Shown here piece by piece: positions 36,787 through 46,204 of a stretch of DNA of 64,000 nucleotides. The DNA lies in NCBI GenBank assembly GCA_026692865.1, contig JAPLNI010000025.1, positions 62,001 to 126,000 of the forward strand, read 5' to 3'. The notes below the pieces were generated by a model. That model saw only the letters and a program-made list of their open reading frames with translations, did not search any database and was not told the origin of the DNA. Source of the stretch: Planctomycetota bacterium. GTDB lineage: Bacteria; Planctomycetota; Planctomycetia; Pirellulales; Pirellulaceae. Positions within the stretch are counted from its first letter, which is position 1. Each line of letters opens with the position of its first letter. The translations under genes and the position numbers were made by a program.

Positions 36787-37568
36787 GCGTTCCCCAATAG
36801 ACTGTGAACGGCTTGAGTAATATCAGGTTGCCGCATCAAGGACTCGCCGACAAGTATCGCCTGAACGCCCGCATCATGAAGAAGCTTTGCATCGGAGGAA
36901 GTAAAGATCCCGCTTTCACCAACGACACATCGATCGTTGGGAATCGATTCTTTCATTCGAATCGTATGGTGTAGATCGACTTCAAAAGTATGTAGATCAC
37001 GATTGTTGACGCCTACGAGCGGACATCCGGTTGCAAGGACCGCTTCGAGATTGTCACGCTCGTACAACTCGATCAACGCATGCATCCCCAAGTCTCTCGC
37101 GATACGATAAAGTTGCGTTAGCTCGACCGCTGACAAGCACTCGGCAATCAGAAGCACAGCATCAGCACCTGCCAAACGAGCCTCCACAATTTGATATTCG
37201 TCCAGAATAAAATCTTTTCGCAGAAGCGGGAGATCTACTTCGCTACGAATTCGAGTGAGGTATTCCAGATCGCCTTGAAAGTAATCACGATCGGTAAGCA
37301 CACTGAGTGCGGCTGCTCCACCGGCTTGATATGCTCGGGCGATCGCAACCGCGTCGAAATCTTCTCGGATGATTCCCTTAGATGGGCTCGCTTTTTTGAC
37401 TTCCGCGATAAGCCGGATTTTTTCGTGTCCAGCCAGGGCAGCATGAAAATCTCGCAGCGGCGGTGCCGACGGAAGTTGTGTCATCAGGCTCGCAAGCGAA
37501 CAGATCGATTTCGCTTTTTCTATTTCCAGCCGCTTGGTTGCGACAATTTTTTCAAGGATGGTCGACAA
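36783..37568 (-). CDS. trpC: Indole-3-glycerol phosphate synthase
   Basis: This enzyme closes the indole ring in tryptophan synthesis. The TIM barrel has STILEKIVATKRLEIEKAK at the start, RLIAEVKKASPSKGIIREDFDAVAIARAY, GGAAALSVLTDRDYFQGDLEYLTRI, LPLLRKDFILDEYQIVEARLAGADAVLLI, GVNNRDLHTFEVDL and VVGESGIFTSSDAKLLHDAGVQAILVGESLMR. I chose TTG 37568 because it begins the conserved fold and gives 261 residues. The frame stays open upstream to ATG 37757, but that part runs into the 154-bp tandem repeat and looks unrelated (basic Arg/Leu-rich). It overlaps the downstream helicase gene by 4 nt. Confidence 0.9.
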   Translation of the reverse strand: MSTILEKIVATKRLEIEKAKSICSLASLMTQLPSAPPLRDFHAALAGHEKIRLIAEVKKASPSKGIIREDFDAVAIARAYQAGGAAALSVLTDRDYFQGDLEYLTRIRSEVDLPLLRKDFILDEYQIVEARLAGADAVLLIAECLSAVELTQLYRIARDLGMHALIELYERDNLEAVLATGCPLVGVNNRDLHTFEVDLHHTIRMKESIPNDRCVVGESGIFTSSDAKLLHDAGVQAILVGESLMRQPDITQAVHSLLGNA

Positions 37569-37680
37569 GGGAATTTCTTCACGAGTGAGGTTTTGAATCA
37601 AGGAACTATTGCATAATAGTAGCTCAGCAATCAAAACCGACCAAGCACCGAGAGAACCACCGAAGTTTATGATGGGACTT

Positions 37681-37987
37681 TGGAGTGGTGCGACTTGTCG
37701 CAGCTTTCGGGCAAGCGACATAACGCAAAAGAAATGCCTCGCGAGTTCGAGAGTCATCGAGTTCGCGAAGATTTCTTAGATCGACAGCCGACAGATAAGT
37801 CTTAAAGCTCCGCCGAGACGGAGCACTCCAAATTTGGAGTGCTGCGACTTGTCGCAGCTTTCGGGCGAGCGACGCGACGCAAATGAAATGCCTCGCGAGC
37901 TTGAAAGCCATCGAGTTCGCGGTGATTTCTTAGATCGGTAGCCGATGGATAAGTCTTAAAGCTCCGCCGAGACGGAGCAGTCCAAAT
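37681..37987 (-). repeat. Tandem repeat with 154-bp period (locus 2, inverted relative to locus 1)
   Basis: Units begin with TGGAGTG at 37681 and 37835, exactly 154 bp apart. Each holds the palindrome TGCGACTTGTCGCA, then a conserved middle (GAAATGCCTCGCGAG, CATCGAGTTCGCG, GATTTCTTAGATCG) and the hairpin GCTCCGCCGAGACGGAGC preceded by TAAGTCTTAAA. This is the reverse complement of the blocks at 26922-27180. Open frames in this stretch translate to a basic repetitive peptide and are not genes. The array lies just upstream of trpC. Confidence 0.88.
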
Positions 37988-38012
37988 AGCTGTATAGCAA
38001 TCACCGATTGAC

Positions 38013-38822
38013 TTAGTCCAAGAACGCTACGTTTCGCATCGCCTTTGATTCGTTCTCCGTGTTCATGACGACTTGATGCCATCCATGAAGAGTGATCGTC
38101 GCGTGATCGGCGTGACGAACTCGACCTTTGACGAATACTACTGGATTTCGTCGCATCGTTCGCCATGCCCATGTTCTCGCGTTTGGATTATCAGACAGAA
38201 TTACTTTGTATTGATTCTCAGTCACTCCGTTCGGATGCCGAGCACAAACATGTACCGTTTCTCCACCAGTTCGGTAGCAGAATTCAGCCCAGTGAGGCTT
38301 CCCGCCATTGCCTCGACGTAGCGGCTCGTTCTTCAAAACTAATGATTCACTAACAGAATATCCAGTCATTGGCAAAAAGAACCATTCTCCTTGACGAATA
38401 AACGCCGAGTTCTTTCTGCTGTTGAGGAACTTTCCTGATACACCGTGCCGAGCAACCGCTCGTCGAACTTCCTGAGGCTGAAGCGATTCTTTTGCCTGTC
38501 GAACCGTACCAACGGGAGCCGCTTCAGGAATGCCAGCCACGAACCAGTGTCGTTCATCGTGTCCACAAAGGAACTTGCTTTTTTCGTTGTCGTCTCGAAC
38601 TAGCAGTAGCAAATGGCGATCAACGGGCTGAACATCTAGGACTTCAATAATAGGCTCGGAGGCAGCGAACGTCCGAACCTCGAAGTACTCGCCTCGTCGA
38701 TCCTCGGAGATGTCCAATTGGAGTGCCCCGAAACTTCTGATCACACGTTGATGCGACTGATCGACAACCTTCAGGCGAGCCCCTATGCGTTCAAATTTTT
38801 GAGTTAACCATGTAGTATCCAT
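38013..38822 (-). CDS. Conserved-looking protein of unknown function
   Basis: A 269-residue protein with no signal peptide or membrane segment. It reads as a compact domain: MDTTWLTQKFERIGARLKV, VDQSHQR, VQPVDRHLLLLVRDDNEKSKFLCGHDERHWFVAGIPEAAPVGTVRQAKESLQP, FIRQGEWFFLPMTGYSVSESLVLKNEPLRRGNGGKPHWAEFCYRTGG and a final HADHATITLHGWHQVVMNTE. The many Trp, His and Tyr residues suggest a folded enzyme or binding protein, but no known motif is recognised. I chose ATG 38822; an upstream start at 38924 would add 34 residues of different composition. It stands alone, next to the 154-bp repeats. Confidence 0.65.
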   Translation of the reverse strand: MDTTWLTQKFERIGARLKVVDQSHQRVIRSFGALQLDISEDRRGEYFEVRTFAASEPIIEVLDVQPVDRHLLLLVRDDNEKSKFLCGHDERHWFVAGIPEAAPVGTVRQAKESLQPQEVRRAVARHGVSGKFLNSRKNSAFIRQGEWFFLPMTGYSVSESLVLKNEPLRRGNGGKPHWAEFCYRTGGETVHVCARHPNGVTENQYKVILSDNPNARTWAWRTMRRNPVVFVKGRVRHADHATITLHGWHQVVMNTENESKAMRNVAFLD

Positions 38823-39224
38823 GCCCCAATAGACAGCTTGATTTTTCAAAGGTTCATCAAAAAATGACGCCCAGCGTCGACTGAACTTAAGTAGACTGAA
38901 CTTAATATACGAAAAACATAACAAGTCGATGTGCCGAACTTACTAAAAGCGTCCAATCGGGTAGCTGTGGATGATTGAGACCTAAAAAGGTTCAACAAAG
39001 TCGTAAGCAAGCCCCGAGGTTTCCCTCTTGAATGAAATTCCTCTCGGAACGAATTTCCGCCAGTATCTTATGGCTAGAACCATTTGCTGAGACTATCAAG
39101 TTTGAAGATTCGCAACCCTTACGGATAAGGTGCCAAAGGGAGAATCCGCCGCGCAGCGTCTATTTCTCGAAACCATCGAGTTGAATTCTGAAGAAGATGA
39201 CTTAGGTCAGTGGGCGTCAATAAG
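38823..39224. other. Intergenic region without recognisable gene
   Basis: About 400 bp upstream of the unknown 269-residue protein and downstream (on the minus strand) of tRNA-Ala. Apart from the hairpin at its right border I see no gene, repeat copy or RNA. It presumably holds the promoter of the minus-strand gene. Confidence 0.4.
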
Positions 39225-39255
39225 AAAGCCTTTAGACCAACTGGCCTAAAGGCTT
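39225..39255 (-). terminator. Likely terminator of tRNA-Ala
   Basis: A 10-bp perfect stem (AAGCCTTTAG/CTAAAGGCTT) with a 10-nt loop lies about 13 nt beyond the tRNA 3' end on the minus strand and is followed by TTCTTATT on that strand. Position and form fit Rho-independent termination of the tRNA transcript. Confidence 0.6.
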
Positions 39256-39267
39256 GTTTTGAAAAAG

Positions 39268-39340
<73 letters not shown>

Positions 39341-39566
39341 GGGGCAGAGAGATAAACTTATCTCGTTAATTCAAGGGCGTCAAGCCGCATCGTGCCGGGT
39401 AATGGTTGCTAAAACGCGGGTTTTACTCGGATTTACCGTCTTGGCTTAGGAACTATCATGCCCTGATCGACGTAGTCAGTCGCACTTGCCGCAAATTTTG
39501 TGGAAGGTATTTTGATGATTCGAAGAAGATGCGACTGAGGTTGTTATTTAGAGGAATGATTGTGCT

Positions 39567-41621
39567 ATGCCCGATTTGATTGCGCAGGGTCCGCGTTCGC
39601 AGGATCGTTGGCGGCGGGCATTGCCGATGCCCGACTCGGGGGAGCGTGTCACGCTGGGTCGGACTTCGTCTGGATGGGCAGTGCCCTGGGATGACCGCGT
39701 ATCGCGAGAGCATGCGGATATAGAATGGTCAGGAACGCTTCTTACCGTAACCCGCAAGCTTCATGCGAGAAATCCAATTTTCTACAAAGGTGTTCGCAAA
39801 GACCAGTTTCAAGTCTCGGTCGGCGATCACTTTGTCATCGGACAAACGACGTTCAGTCTTGTTGATCAGCGTATTCGACTGGTCGCACCTGGTGACTCTT
39901 TTCCGGCAGTCACCGAGCATACCTTCGCCGCGTCGCAATTGCGACAAGCTCGGTACCGCGACGCAGATAGTCGTATTGAAGTATTGAGCCGGCTGCCGGA
40001 GATCATCCAAGGAAGCAGTACTGACAATGAACTCTTTCGCCGTATGGTGAACTTGTTAGTCGAAGGCATCCCGAGGGCTTCCTTTATTGCGATTATTGCA
40101 GAGCCGACTTCAAAGCCAGTCAACGCAACTACAAACGATGAACGTGCCCCCGGCTCTCAATCTGAAAAATTAAAACTCGCGCGATACCAAAGCGAATCGG
40201 ACGTAGGTGCGAGGGTTACTCATGATGTAAGCATCTTTAAAGCAGAAGCAGAATCCATCGAGATAACCGCTTCATCCAATCATGGAGACAGTGGTTGGAG
40301 TCGTTCGGCATCGGGCCGCGAAGTGGGTGGTTTATCCGAGTCCAACGACGGACAGCAACTCGATCAAGGAATTCGTGTTCTTCATTGGGACTCAAGGAAT
40401 TTAGTTGGGCAACAGTTTTCGCCAAGCGCTGGTTTGATTCGAAAATCACTTACCAGCGGTGAGAGCGTGTTGCATGTTTGGAGCCGAACAAATCCACGAA
40501 GCGATTCGTCGTATACGCAAACAGAAAACATTGATTGGGCTTTTTGTACGCCGCTACGTAGTGAAGCGTGTCCGGGATGGGCCATCTATGTGGCTGGTGA
40601 TTTTAGCGGCCCGATGCTTGGGCCTAATGCAGCGCGGGATGCAACGATTGCGCTTGCGGATGACGTCGAGGATGATTTGAAGTTTACTGAGCTTGTTGCG
40701 ACGACACTTGGATCGCTTCGACAAACGCGATTGCTGCAAAGGCGTCAAGATAGTCTACGGCCTTTCTTCGCACCGGTTGTTCGGCAAGCACTCTCCAATC
40801 GCGATCCAGATGTCGTGCTTACACCGCGAGAGGCTAATGTCTCCGTGTTGTTTTGTGACCTTCGGGGATTTTCCAAGCAAAGCGAAGAGTCAGCCGAACA
40901 CTTGTTGGAACTATTACGACGGGTGAGCGACGCACTGGGTGTGATGACGCATCACATTCTCGCGCGTGATGGGGTAGTCGGTGATTTTCATGGTGATGCG
41001 GCGATGGGTTTTTGGGGATGGCCGTTTGAAGACGCAAAATCGGTGGTCAGCGCGGCCCATGCGGCTCTGGCGATTCAGGCTGAGTTCGAAGCGGCCTCCG
41101 TCATTGGTGATCATCCGCTGGCAGGCTTTCGTGCTGGACTGGGAATCGCGACTGGAAAGGTAGTTGCTGGACGCATTGGAACAGTGGACCAAGTCAAAGT
41201 CACAGTCTTTGGTCCCGTGGTGAATTTGGCTGCTAGACTCGAGAGCATGACCAAGCAGTTACGCGCATCGATCTTGATCGACGAAGTAACGGCAGAGCGA
41301 GTTCGCAGAGAAATACCGACTAGCTCCGCTCGCGTACGGCGTGTTGCAAGGGTCCTTCCGGTCGGCATGAGAACGCCTTTGATGGTGAGCGAACTCCTGC
41401 CTCCCGAAGGAGATCGCTCTGTTCTGACAGATGCTCACATTGAGGCCTACGAGCATGCCCTGGACGCTCTTCACGCTGGGAAATGGTCCGAGGCATTCAA
41501 CTGGTTACATCGTGTGCCTGCTGAAGACCGCGTCAAGGACTTTTTGACAGTCTTTATCGCCCAACATGGCCGCATGCCCCCCAGCGACTGGCAGGGATTT
41601 ATCAAACTTCTTGAGAAGTGA
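39567..41621 (+). CDS. FHA-GAF-class III adenylate/guanylate cyclase
   Basis: A 684-residue signalling protein. Residues about 25-105 form an FHA domain (ERVTLGRTSSGWAVPWDDRVSREHADIEW), which binds phosphothreonine peptides. A GAF-like region covers about 140-400, interrupted by a Ser-rich insert. The class III cyclase domain from about 425 has NVSVLFCDLRGFS with the first metal Asp, the second in VGDFHGDAAMGFWGWP, FRAGLGIATGKVVAGRIGTVDQVKVTVFGPVVNLAARLE, and a C-terminal TPR-like stretch. Substrate-specifying residues are not readable here, so ATP or GTP use is open. No kinase lies beside it, but a tail-anchored Ser/Thr kinase is encoded at 29.6 kb, so a phosphoprotein partner is possible. 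Confidence 0.92.
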   Translation: MPDLIAQGPRSQDRWRRALPMPDSGERVTLGRTSSGWAVPWDDRVSREHADIEWSGTLLTVTRKLHARNPIFYKGVRKDQFQVSVGDHFVIGQTTFSLVDQRIRLVAPGDSFPAVTEHTFAASQLRQARYRDADSRIEVLSRLPEIIQGSSTDNELFRRMVNLLVEGIPRASFIAIIAEPTSKPVNATTNDERAPGSQSEKLKLARYQSESDVGARVTHDVSIFKAEAESIEITASSNHGDSGWSRSASGREVGGLSESNDGQQLDQGIRVLHWDSRNLVGQQFSPSAGLIRKSLTSGESVLHVWSRTNPRSDSSYTQTENIDWAFCTPLRSEACPGWAIYVAGDFSGPMLGPNAARDATIALADDVEDDLKFTELVATTLGSLRQTRLLQRRQDSLRPFFAPVVRQALSNRDPDVVLTPREANVSVLFCDLRGFSKQSEESAEHLLELLRRVSDALGVMTHHILARDGVVGDFHGDAAMGFWGWPFEDAKSVVSAAHAALAIQAEFEAASVIGDHPLAGFRAGLGIATGKVVAGRIGTVDQVKVTVFGPVVNLAARLESMTKQLRASILIDEVTAERVRREIPTSSARVRRVARVLPVGMRTPLMVSELLPPEGDRSVLTDAHIEAYEHALDALHAGKWSEAFNWLHRVPAEDRVKDFLTVFIAQHGRMPPSDWQGFIKLLEK

Positions 41622-41817
41622 TCCTCGCTGCGTTCGCGTTTAAGCCTTATCCAAACGCAGCTATCTCCCCCTAGCCCGCAAAGTCTACGTAACGCGTACG
41701 ACTGGCATGTAGCACGTACTCTGTTGGTCGCAAGATCGCTACAAAGCTTGCGGACGGCACAACCAGTAGCCGATACGAACCATGAGTGATGGAACTTTCC
41801 CAGGGAAGGGTGAAGAG

Positions 41818-43062
41818 ATGAAAATAGTTGCTCGCAAGCATATCTGCATAGGAATTGCGGCTTCAGTACTGAGCGGTTGCTTCGCCACGAATTTGATTGC
41901 GCAGATGCCAGGCACTCAGTTCTCGCCATGGAATCAACTTGGCCGTGCATGGGGAATCGGAATAGGTGACGGATACAACGAGTGCGTCAACTGCCCCCGG
42001 GAGCATTCCAAAGGATACGGAATCAACGCTCTCAAAACTTCCGGCGATAAAGTGAATGCTCAGTATCCATCTGAATCCGCCCCATGGTATTCGAAGCTAA
42101 ATCCTTTCGGCAGCAACCACTCAGATTCGGCTTATGGCGTTCCCGGTTCCAATGCTTGTGCGCAGAGTTTGCCGACTAGCCATTTTGTTCTGCCACCATC
42201 GGGAGCTTCCTACCAACATTTTGCGACACCCGCCGAAACCCCTCTTCCCTGGTCGTTAGCACCGCAAACCCATTTCCAACGGTCGACCATTCCCCAACAG
42301 GGCATGCATGCGTCACCTTACGCGTCACCTTCCACGACGCCTCATTCTGGTGGCTATCAAGCAGATATTCCTCGCGCAATTCCTGATCCAGTACCTCAGC
42401 AGCAAGGAAGCGGATGGGCTCCACAATCACCAAGCTCAGGATATTCGACTGTCGAGCAATACCGAAGCGAACCGACTCCAGCAACCCGTCAGCCAGTACC
42501 ATCACGGGATAAGGATCGAGAAGTAATCGAACCGCAAAGAATGCCGGAATCGACACCTGAGAAACCGGGCACAAAAAAACCTGCAGACTCGCCCGACTTT
42601 AATCGCCCATCCTCAAGCCCAAGTGATGATCTGCTTGGCACTGATTACCTGCTAGATGTCTCGGATGTTCCCCCGCCAACGGCTTTGAGATCACTGCAAC
42701 CGCAAGACAAACCCTTGGGACAGTTTCCAAACGAGTCAGTGCCACAAAAAGAGAGTCCGCGTGCTAAAGAGACAGATGAATCTGATTCTCTGTTACCAAT
42801 GAACGACGAATCTTTTGATCTTGTCCCAGGAAACGACCTACCTCCGATTACTCAGAGACGCGTAATGCCGTCAAAACAGTCAACTCGAGCAATTCCTGCC
42901 TCGGTCTCGCGAGCCTGGAGCAACAGAATCCAACAAAACACGCGAGTCGATGAGCAACTCTATTCTGACGATGGCCACTCAAGCCGACAACCAATAGACG
43001 GAGCCGCAACACCGTGGACTAGTAATCCGACCGGCAGAAGTATCCAAAATCGTTATCGCTAA
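41818..43062 (+). CDS. Low-complexity lipoprotein of unknown function
   Basis: A 414-residue protein starting MKIVARKHICIGIAASVLSGC. The lipobox-like LSGC suggests a lipid-anchored exported protein; ATG 41818 is chosen because it starts this signal, while an upstream ATG at 41782 is less suitable. The N-terminal part has GRAWGIGIGDGYNECVNC, with Cys-x2-Cys. Most of the remainder is Pro/Ser/Gln/Asp-rich and probably disordered. No domain is recognised. It converges on the sigma factor gene across a bidirectional terminator. Confidence 0.68.
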   Translation: MKIVARKHICIGIAASVLSGCFATNLIAQMPGTQFSPWNQLGRAWGIGIGDGYNECVNCPREHSKGYGINALKTSGDKVNAQYPSESAPWYSKLNPFGSNHSDSAYGVPGSNACAQSLPTSHFVLPPSGASYQHFATPAETPLPWSLAPQTHFQRSTIPQQGMHASPYASPSTTPHSGGYQADIPRAIPDPVPQQQGSGWAPQSPSSGYSTVEQYRSEPTPATRQPVPSRDKDREVIEPQRMPESTPEKPGTKKPADSPDFNRPSSSPSDDLLGTDYLLDVSDVPPPTALRSLQPQDKPLGQFPNESVPQKESPRAKETDESDSLLPMNDESFDLVPGNDLPPITQRRVMPSKQSTRAIPASVSRAWSNRIQQNTRVDEQLYSDDGHSSRQPIDGAATPWTSNPTGRSIQNRYR

Positions 43063-43119
43063 ATGGCGTTATCGCAAAACCAAATGCAACTGCTGGTCTT
43101 TCTTACAAAAGCCCAAACG

Positions 43120-43147
43120 AAAACAGGACTCTTTCGAGTCCTGTTTT
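43120..43147. terminator. Bidirectional Rho-independent terminator
   Basis: A perfect 12-bp stem AAAACAGGACTC/GAGTCCTGTTTT with a 4-nt TTTC loop lies between the convergent lipoprotein and sigma-factor genes. The stem base is an A run on one side and a T run on the other, so it can terminate transcription from either direction. Confidence 0.85.
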
Positions 43148-43177
43148 ACATTCTGTTAAACCATTGCTGATCAGGCG

Positions 43178-44746
43178 TTAATCCAAGAAGCCCACCAACT
43201 CTTGCGAGCGGCTTGGCTGCTGAAGTTTCCGAACCGCCTTGGCTTCAATCTGACGAATACGTTCGCGCGTTACTTTGAAGATGTGCCCAACTTCTTCCAA
43301 TGTGTAGCTGTATCCATCACCAAGACCATAACGCAGCTTGATAATCTCTCGCTCGCGATAGCTCAACGATTTGAGAACACGAGTAATGCGAATTCGAAGC
43401 ATTTCCTGAGCGGCACCAATCGCAGGGCTTTCTGCTGTTCCATCTGGAAGCAAGTCGCCGAATTGGCTGTCTTCACTGTTGCCAACGGGACGATCCAGCG
43501 AAATCGGATATCGGCTCATCGCCAAAACGCGGCGAGCTTCTTCTACGGTGGTTTCGGCTCGTTTGGCTGTTTCTTCGAGGGTTGGCTCGCGACCCAGTTC
43601 TTGCAAAAGCTGTCTTGCAACGTTTCGAACTCGGGACATGGTTTCGACCATGTGAACAGGAATACGAATTGTACGACTTTGGTCTGCAACAGCTCGAGTG
43701 ATTGCCTGACGAATCCACCAAGTCGCATAAGTACAGAACTTGAATCCTCGTCGATATTCGAACTTATCAACCGCTCGCATCAAGCCCGCGTTGCCTTCTT
43801 GGATAAGGTCCAAGAAGCTGAGTCCACGGTTACGATACTTCTTCGCGATCGAAACTACCAAACGAAGATTACCTTCGCTCAATTGCTTCTTAGCTCGTTG
43901 ATATTGCGTGTAGACCTTGCGAACCATGTCAACGCGTTTGCGGAGACTTGTCGGTGTTTCCTGAGTCGCTACTAAAATCTGGCGGTACTCGCGCTTGAGT
44001 TGTGCGACTTGCGATGGCGCAACATGTCGAGCGTCAAGCTTCTTCAGATCCGCCGTGATTTCGTCAACGCGACGACTGAATTTTTCAAGCGTGCCTATAA
44101 GTTGTTCGATTCGCTGAGTCCGAAGGCCCAGTTCCTCAACCAATCGAACTGCCTTTCGACGACGACGTGCTAAGGCTTGCCAAGCTTCTTGTCGTTTTGC
44201 GATCGGAAGAGTTCGCGTGAGTGCGTTTCGGTAGTCGCGGCGGTTCCTCTTCAACAACGTCTCGAGAGTCTTTAAATTATGCGGCAATCGCCCAAGGATC
44301 TGCTCCTTCTCAAGTCGATCAGTGACAGAGACTTGAACAGTACGATCAAATGGGAGTTCGCCCGTGTGAACACGTCGCAAAATCTTGTAGGCGATTTGAA
44401 TTACGTAATCGCATTCAAGCAGTTTGGTACGAAACCGCCGACGCGTTACTTCGATGGTTTTTGCAAGGCGAATTTCTTCATGACGAGTCAACAGAGGAAT
44501 TTCCCCCATTTGCGTCAAGTACATGCGCACCGGGTCATCGGACCACGTTTCAGCTTCTTCGACACCAGCCAACAGATCTTCATCTGCCTCAATCTGGATC
44601 TGCTCTTCCACAACTGCAGCGTCCGAAGGACCGGGATCGCCAAGATCCTCTGATTCTTCTTCGAGGGACAACTTGTGAAGCCCATCCAAATCGTTACTGC
44701 CACGTGGGGCGTCGTCATCAAAATCGACCAGCAGGCCATCAAACAA
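43178..44746 (-). CDS. RNA polymerase sigma-70 factor (RpoD/SigA type)
   Basis: Region 1.2 is [30 protein letters not shown]. Region 2 has [82 protein letters not shown]. Region 3 follows, and region 4 ends [48 protein letters not shown]. These are primary-type (group 1/2) sigma features. About 180 basic, helical residues separate regions 1.2 and 2. I chose TTG 44746 because AGGAG lies 7 nt upstream; the frame also opens at GTG 44800. A GTG-initiated N-terminal addition lacks a ribosome site. This gives 522 residues. Whether it is the housekeeping sigma or a paralogue cannot be told from the window. Confidence 0.92.
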   Translation of the reverse strand: MFDGLLVDFDDDAPRGSNDLDGLHKLSLEEESEDLGDPGPSDAAVVEEQIQIEADEDLLAGVEEAETWSDDPVRMYLTQMGEIPLLTRHEEIRLAKTIEVTRRRFRTKLLECDYVIQIAYKILRRVHTGELPFDRTVQVSVTDRLEKEQILGRLPHNLKTLETLLKRNRRDYRNALTRTLPIAKRQEAWQALARRRRKAVRLVEELGLRTQRIEQLIGTLEKFSRRVDEITADLKKLDARHVAPSQVAQLKREYRQILVATQETPTSLRKRVDMVRKVYTQYQRAKKQLSEGNLRLVVSIAKKYRNRGLSFLDLIQEGNAGLMRAVDKFEYRRGFKFCTYATWWIRQAITRAVADQSRTIRIPVHMVETMSRVRNVARQLLQELGREPTLEETAKRAETTVEEARRVLAMSRYPISLDRPVGNSEDSQFGDLLPDGTAESPAIGAAQEMLRIRITRVLKSLSYREREIIKLRYGLGDGYSYTLEEVGHIFKVTRERIRQIEAKAVRKLQQPSRSQELVGFLD

Positions 44747-45478
44747 GGTTATACTCCTGAAACCTAAAGTTCTTCTACTGAGGGGGACCGATGCTAGCAC
44801 TTGGAATGAACCAAGGTCCCCGCATCAAAAATCAACCCTGAAAAATAAATGTTCTTCGCAAATGAGCCGAAGCTTGTGTGAAAAATGTCTGGTGTGCCGA
44901 ATTTGTGTTGCCGCCTAACGGCGACAATTCAAACCAGCCTCTTCTCCACAATAGTCCAAAGCTCCACACTATGTAGCGGAATTCGGTTCGCCTTAACTAT
45001 TCTCCGTCTCGCGGTCCCAACCCACCGTCTACTCCCCATATGATTTTCTAGATTATTATCCAGGAAACCCCCGCTAAAAGCAGTATTCGAAAAATAAACC
45101 GTCTCACGAAGAGAGCGCTTAGTCCGGTCAGGATTTTTGAAAGATAATGCAGTAAATCCTCGGAGGGATAACATATGCATTCTTTAATTCCCGGACGATG
45201 AAGCGACCCATCTCTTCGAAACTGTGACCCTGTCTTCCGATGACAAACTTAATTTTACCCAAGCTTCACCTTCGGTCTAGTCTTTTCTACTGTAGAATTC
45301 GACGATTCCCTCAGCTGAAAGAGTAAAGTTTACCGAAGCCGAGTATCCGCTAGTTTAAGCCGAGCGCCTATTCGTTAGCTGACCGGTACAGTTACTCAAA
45401 TCCCTTTAACTTAAGTCTGAGCAATCTCGCTCGCTCGTTGAACAGAAAACCGAAAAGCCCACTAAAGCAACCTATACC
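44747..45478. other. Intergenic region between divergent genes
   Basis: About 730 bp between the divergent sigma factor and zinc-ribbon membrane protein genes. I see no convincing gene or known repeat-family copy. It probably includes both promoters, and possibly regulatory sequence, as sigma-factor genes often have long leaders. Confidence 0.4.
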
Positions 45479-46054
45479 GTGCAATACTTACTTCCATGCC
45501 CATGCGGGCACTCCGTCCTAGTCGCTCGCAGTCAAGCTGGCTCGACAATCGTATGCTCAAAGTGCAACACGATTCTTGATATCCCGACAATTCGTGGAAT
45601 GACTAATCTTACTCCATTAGCTGCTGAAGAGCTTGGGGATTCCTCTGCAACCGGAAAGCAAAGCAAGTCTTCTAAAAATCGATCATCGGCAACGGCTTCG
45701 AAAAGCACTCTTCGAAAAGTACTCACCGCAGTTTTCTTTATGGTTTTCGTAGTCGCAGGCCTCACAACCGCCCGGTGGGGCATTATTCGATACTTCACTC
45801 CAACTCCTTTCACTGTTGACGATGAAATCAAAGAGGGAGCCGAAGCTCTCGCCCGCTTCACACCGGCTGACGCCTGGGATGCATGGCAATATTATCAGTC
45901 AACGGCTATGAGAGAGAAAAACCCAGCTCCTTACTATCGCATAAAACGGGTAATGGAGATGCAAGACGAGAACATGCGGTTGGGTGGAATCATCACCGGA
46001 ATTGCCTTCGCTGGCTTGATGGCGTCGATTTTCGTCGGCAGACGACCAGCCTAA
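45479..46054 (+). CDS. Zinc-ribbon membrane protein of unknown function
   Basis: A 191-residue protein beginning YLLPCPCGHSVLVARSQAGSTIVCSKCNTIL, a zinc ribbon with CPCG and CSKC pairs, as seen in many planctomycete proteins. After a Ser/Lys-rich linker there is a membrane helix (VLTAVFFMVFVVAGLTTARWGIIRYF) and a second hydrophobic helix near the C-terminus (GGIITGIAFAGLMASIFVG). The ribbon presumably faces the cytoplasm. Start GTG 45479 directly precedes the zinc ribbon. No partner is evident in the neighbourhood. Confidence 0.72.
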   Translation: MQYLLPCPCGHSVLVARSQAGSTIVCSKCNTILDIPTIRGMTNLTPLAAEELGDSSATGKQSKSSKNRSSATASKSTLRKVLTAVFFMVFVVAGLTTARWGIIRYFTPTPFTVDDEIKEGAEALARFTPADAWDAWQYYQSTAMREKNPAPYYRIKRVMEMQDENMRLGGIITGIAFAGLMASIFVGRRPA

Positions 46055-46089
46055 CTCTTGATTCCTTCCTTCAAGACCGACGCGTCACC

Positions 46090-46119
46090 AAAAAGCTGCG
46101 TTGATGAAAAGGGCTTTTT
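46090..46119 (+). terminator. Possible terminator after the zinc-ribbon protein gene
   Basis: AAAAAGC is followed by GCTTTTTT about 16 nt later (within 46090-46119), 36 nt after the stop. The stem is short and A/T-rich, so this is only a weak candidate, although the T run is on the expected side. Confidence 0.35.
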
Positions 46120-46204
46120 TCATGAGCCGAAGGCGTTACCTTTGGCTGCCGCATGATCAATTTGCGGCGAAGCCGAAACCCGTGGCTAGCTTCATTGGCT
46201 CAGG
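46119..46204. repeat. REP/BIME-like inverted repeat, copy b
   Basis: The left arm TGAGCCGAAGGCGTTACC is followed about 45 nt later by the degenerate right arm GGCTAGCTTCATTGGCTCA, with CGAAACCCGTGGCTAGC and ATTCATCAGCCC as in copy a (8342-8420). Both arms have several mismatches, so this copy has drifted. Confidence 0.75.

Noticed and set aside
37624-37911. A 95-codon minus-strand frame with a basic, repetitive peptide
   Set aside because: It is encoded by the 154-bp repeat and overlaps the trpC start region.
26922-37987. Could the 154-bp repeats be a CRISPR array?
   Set aside because: The units are far longer than CRISPR repeats, there are only two per locus, and the sequence between repeated blocks is conserved rather than unique.
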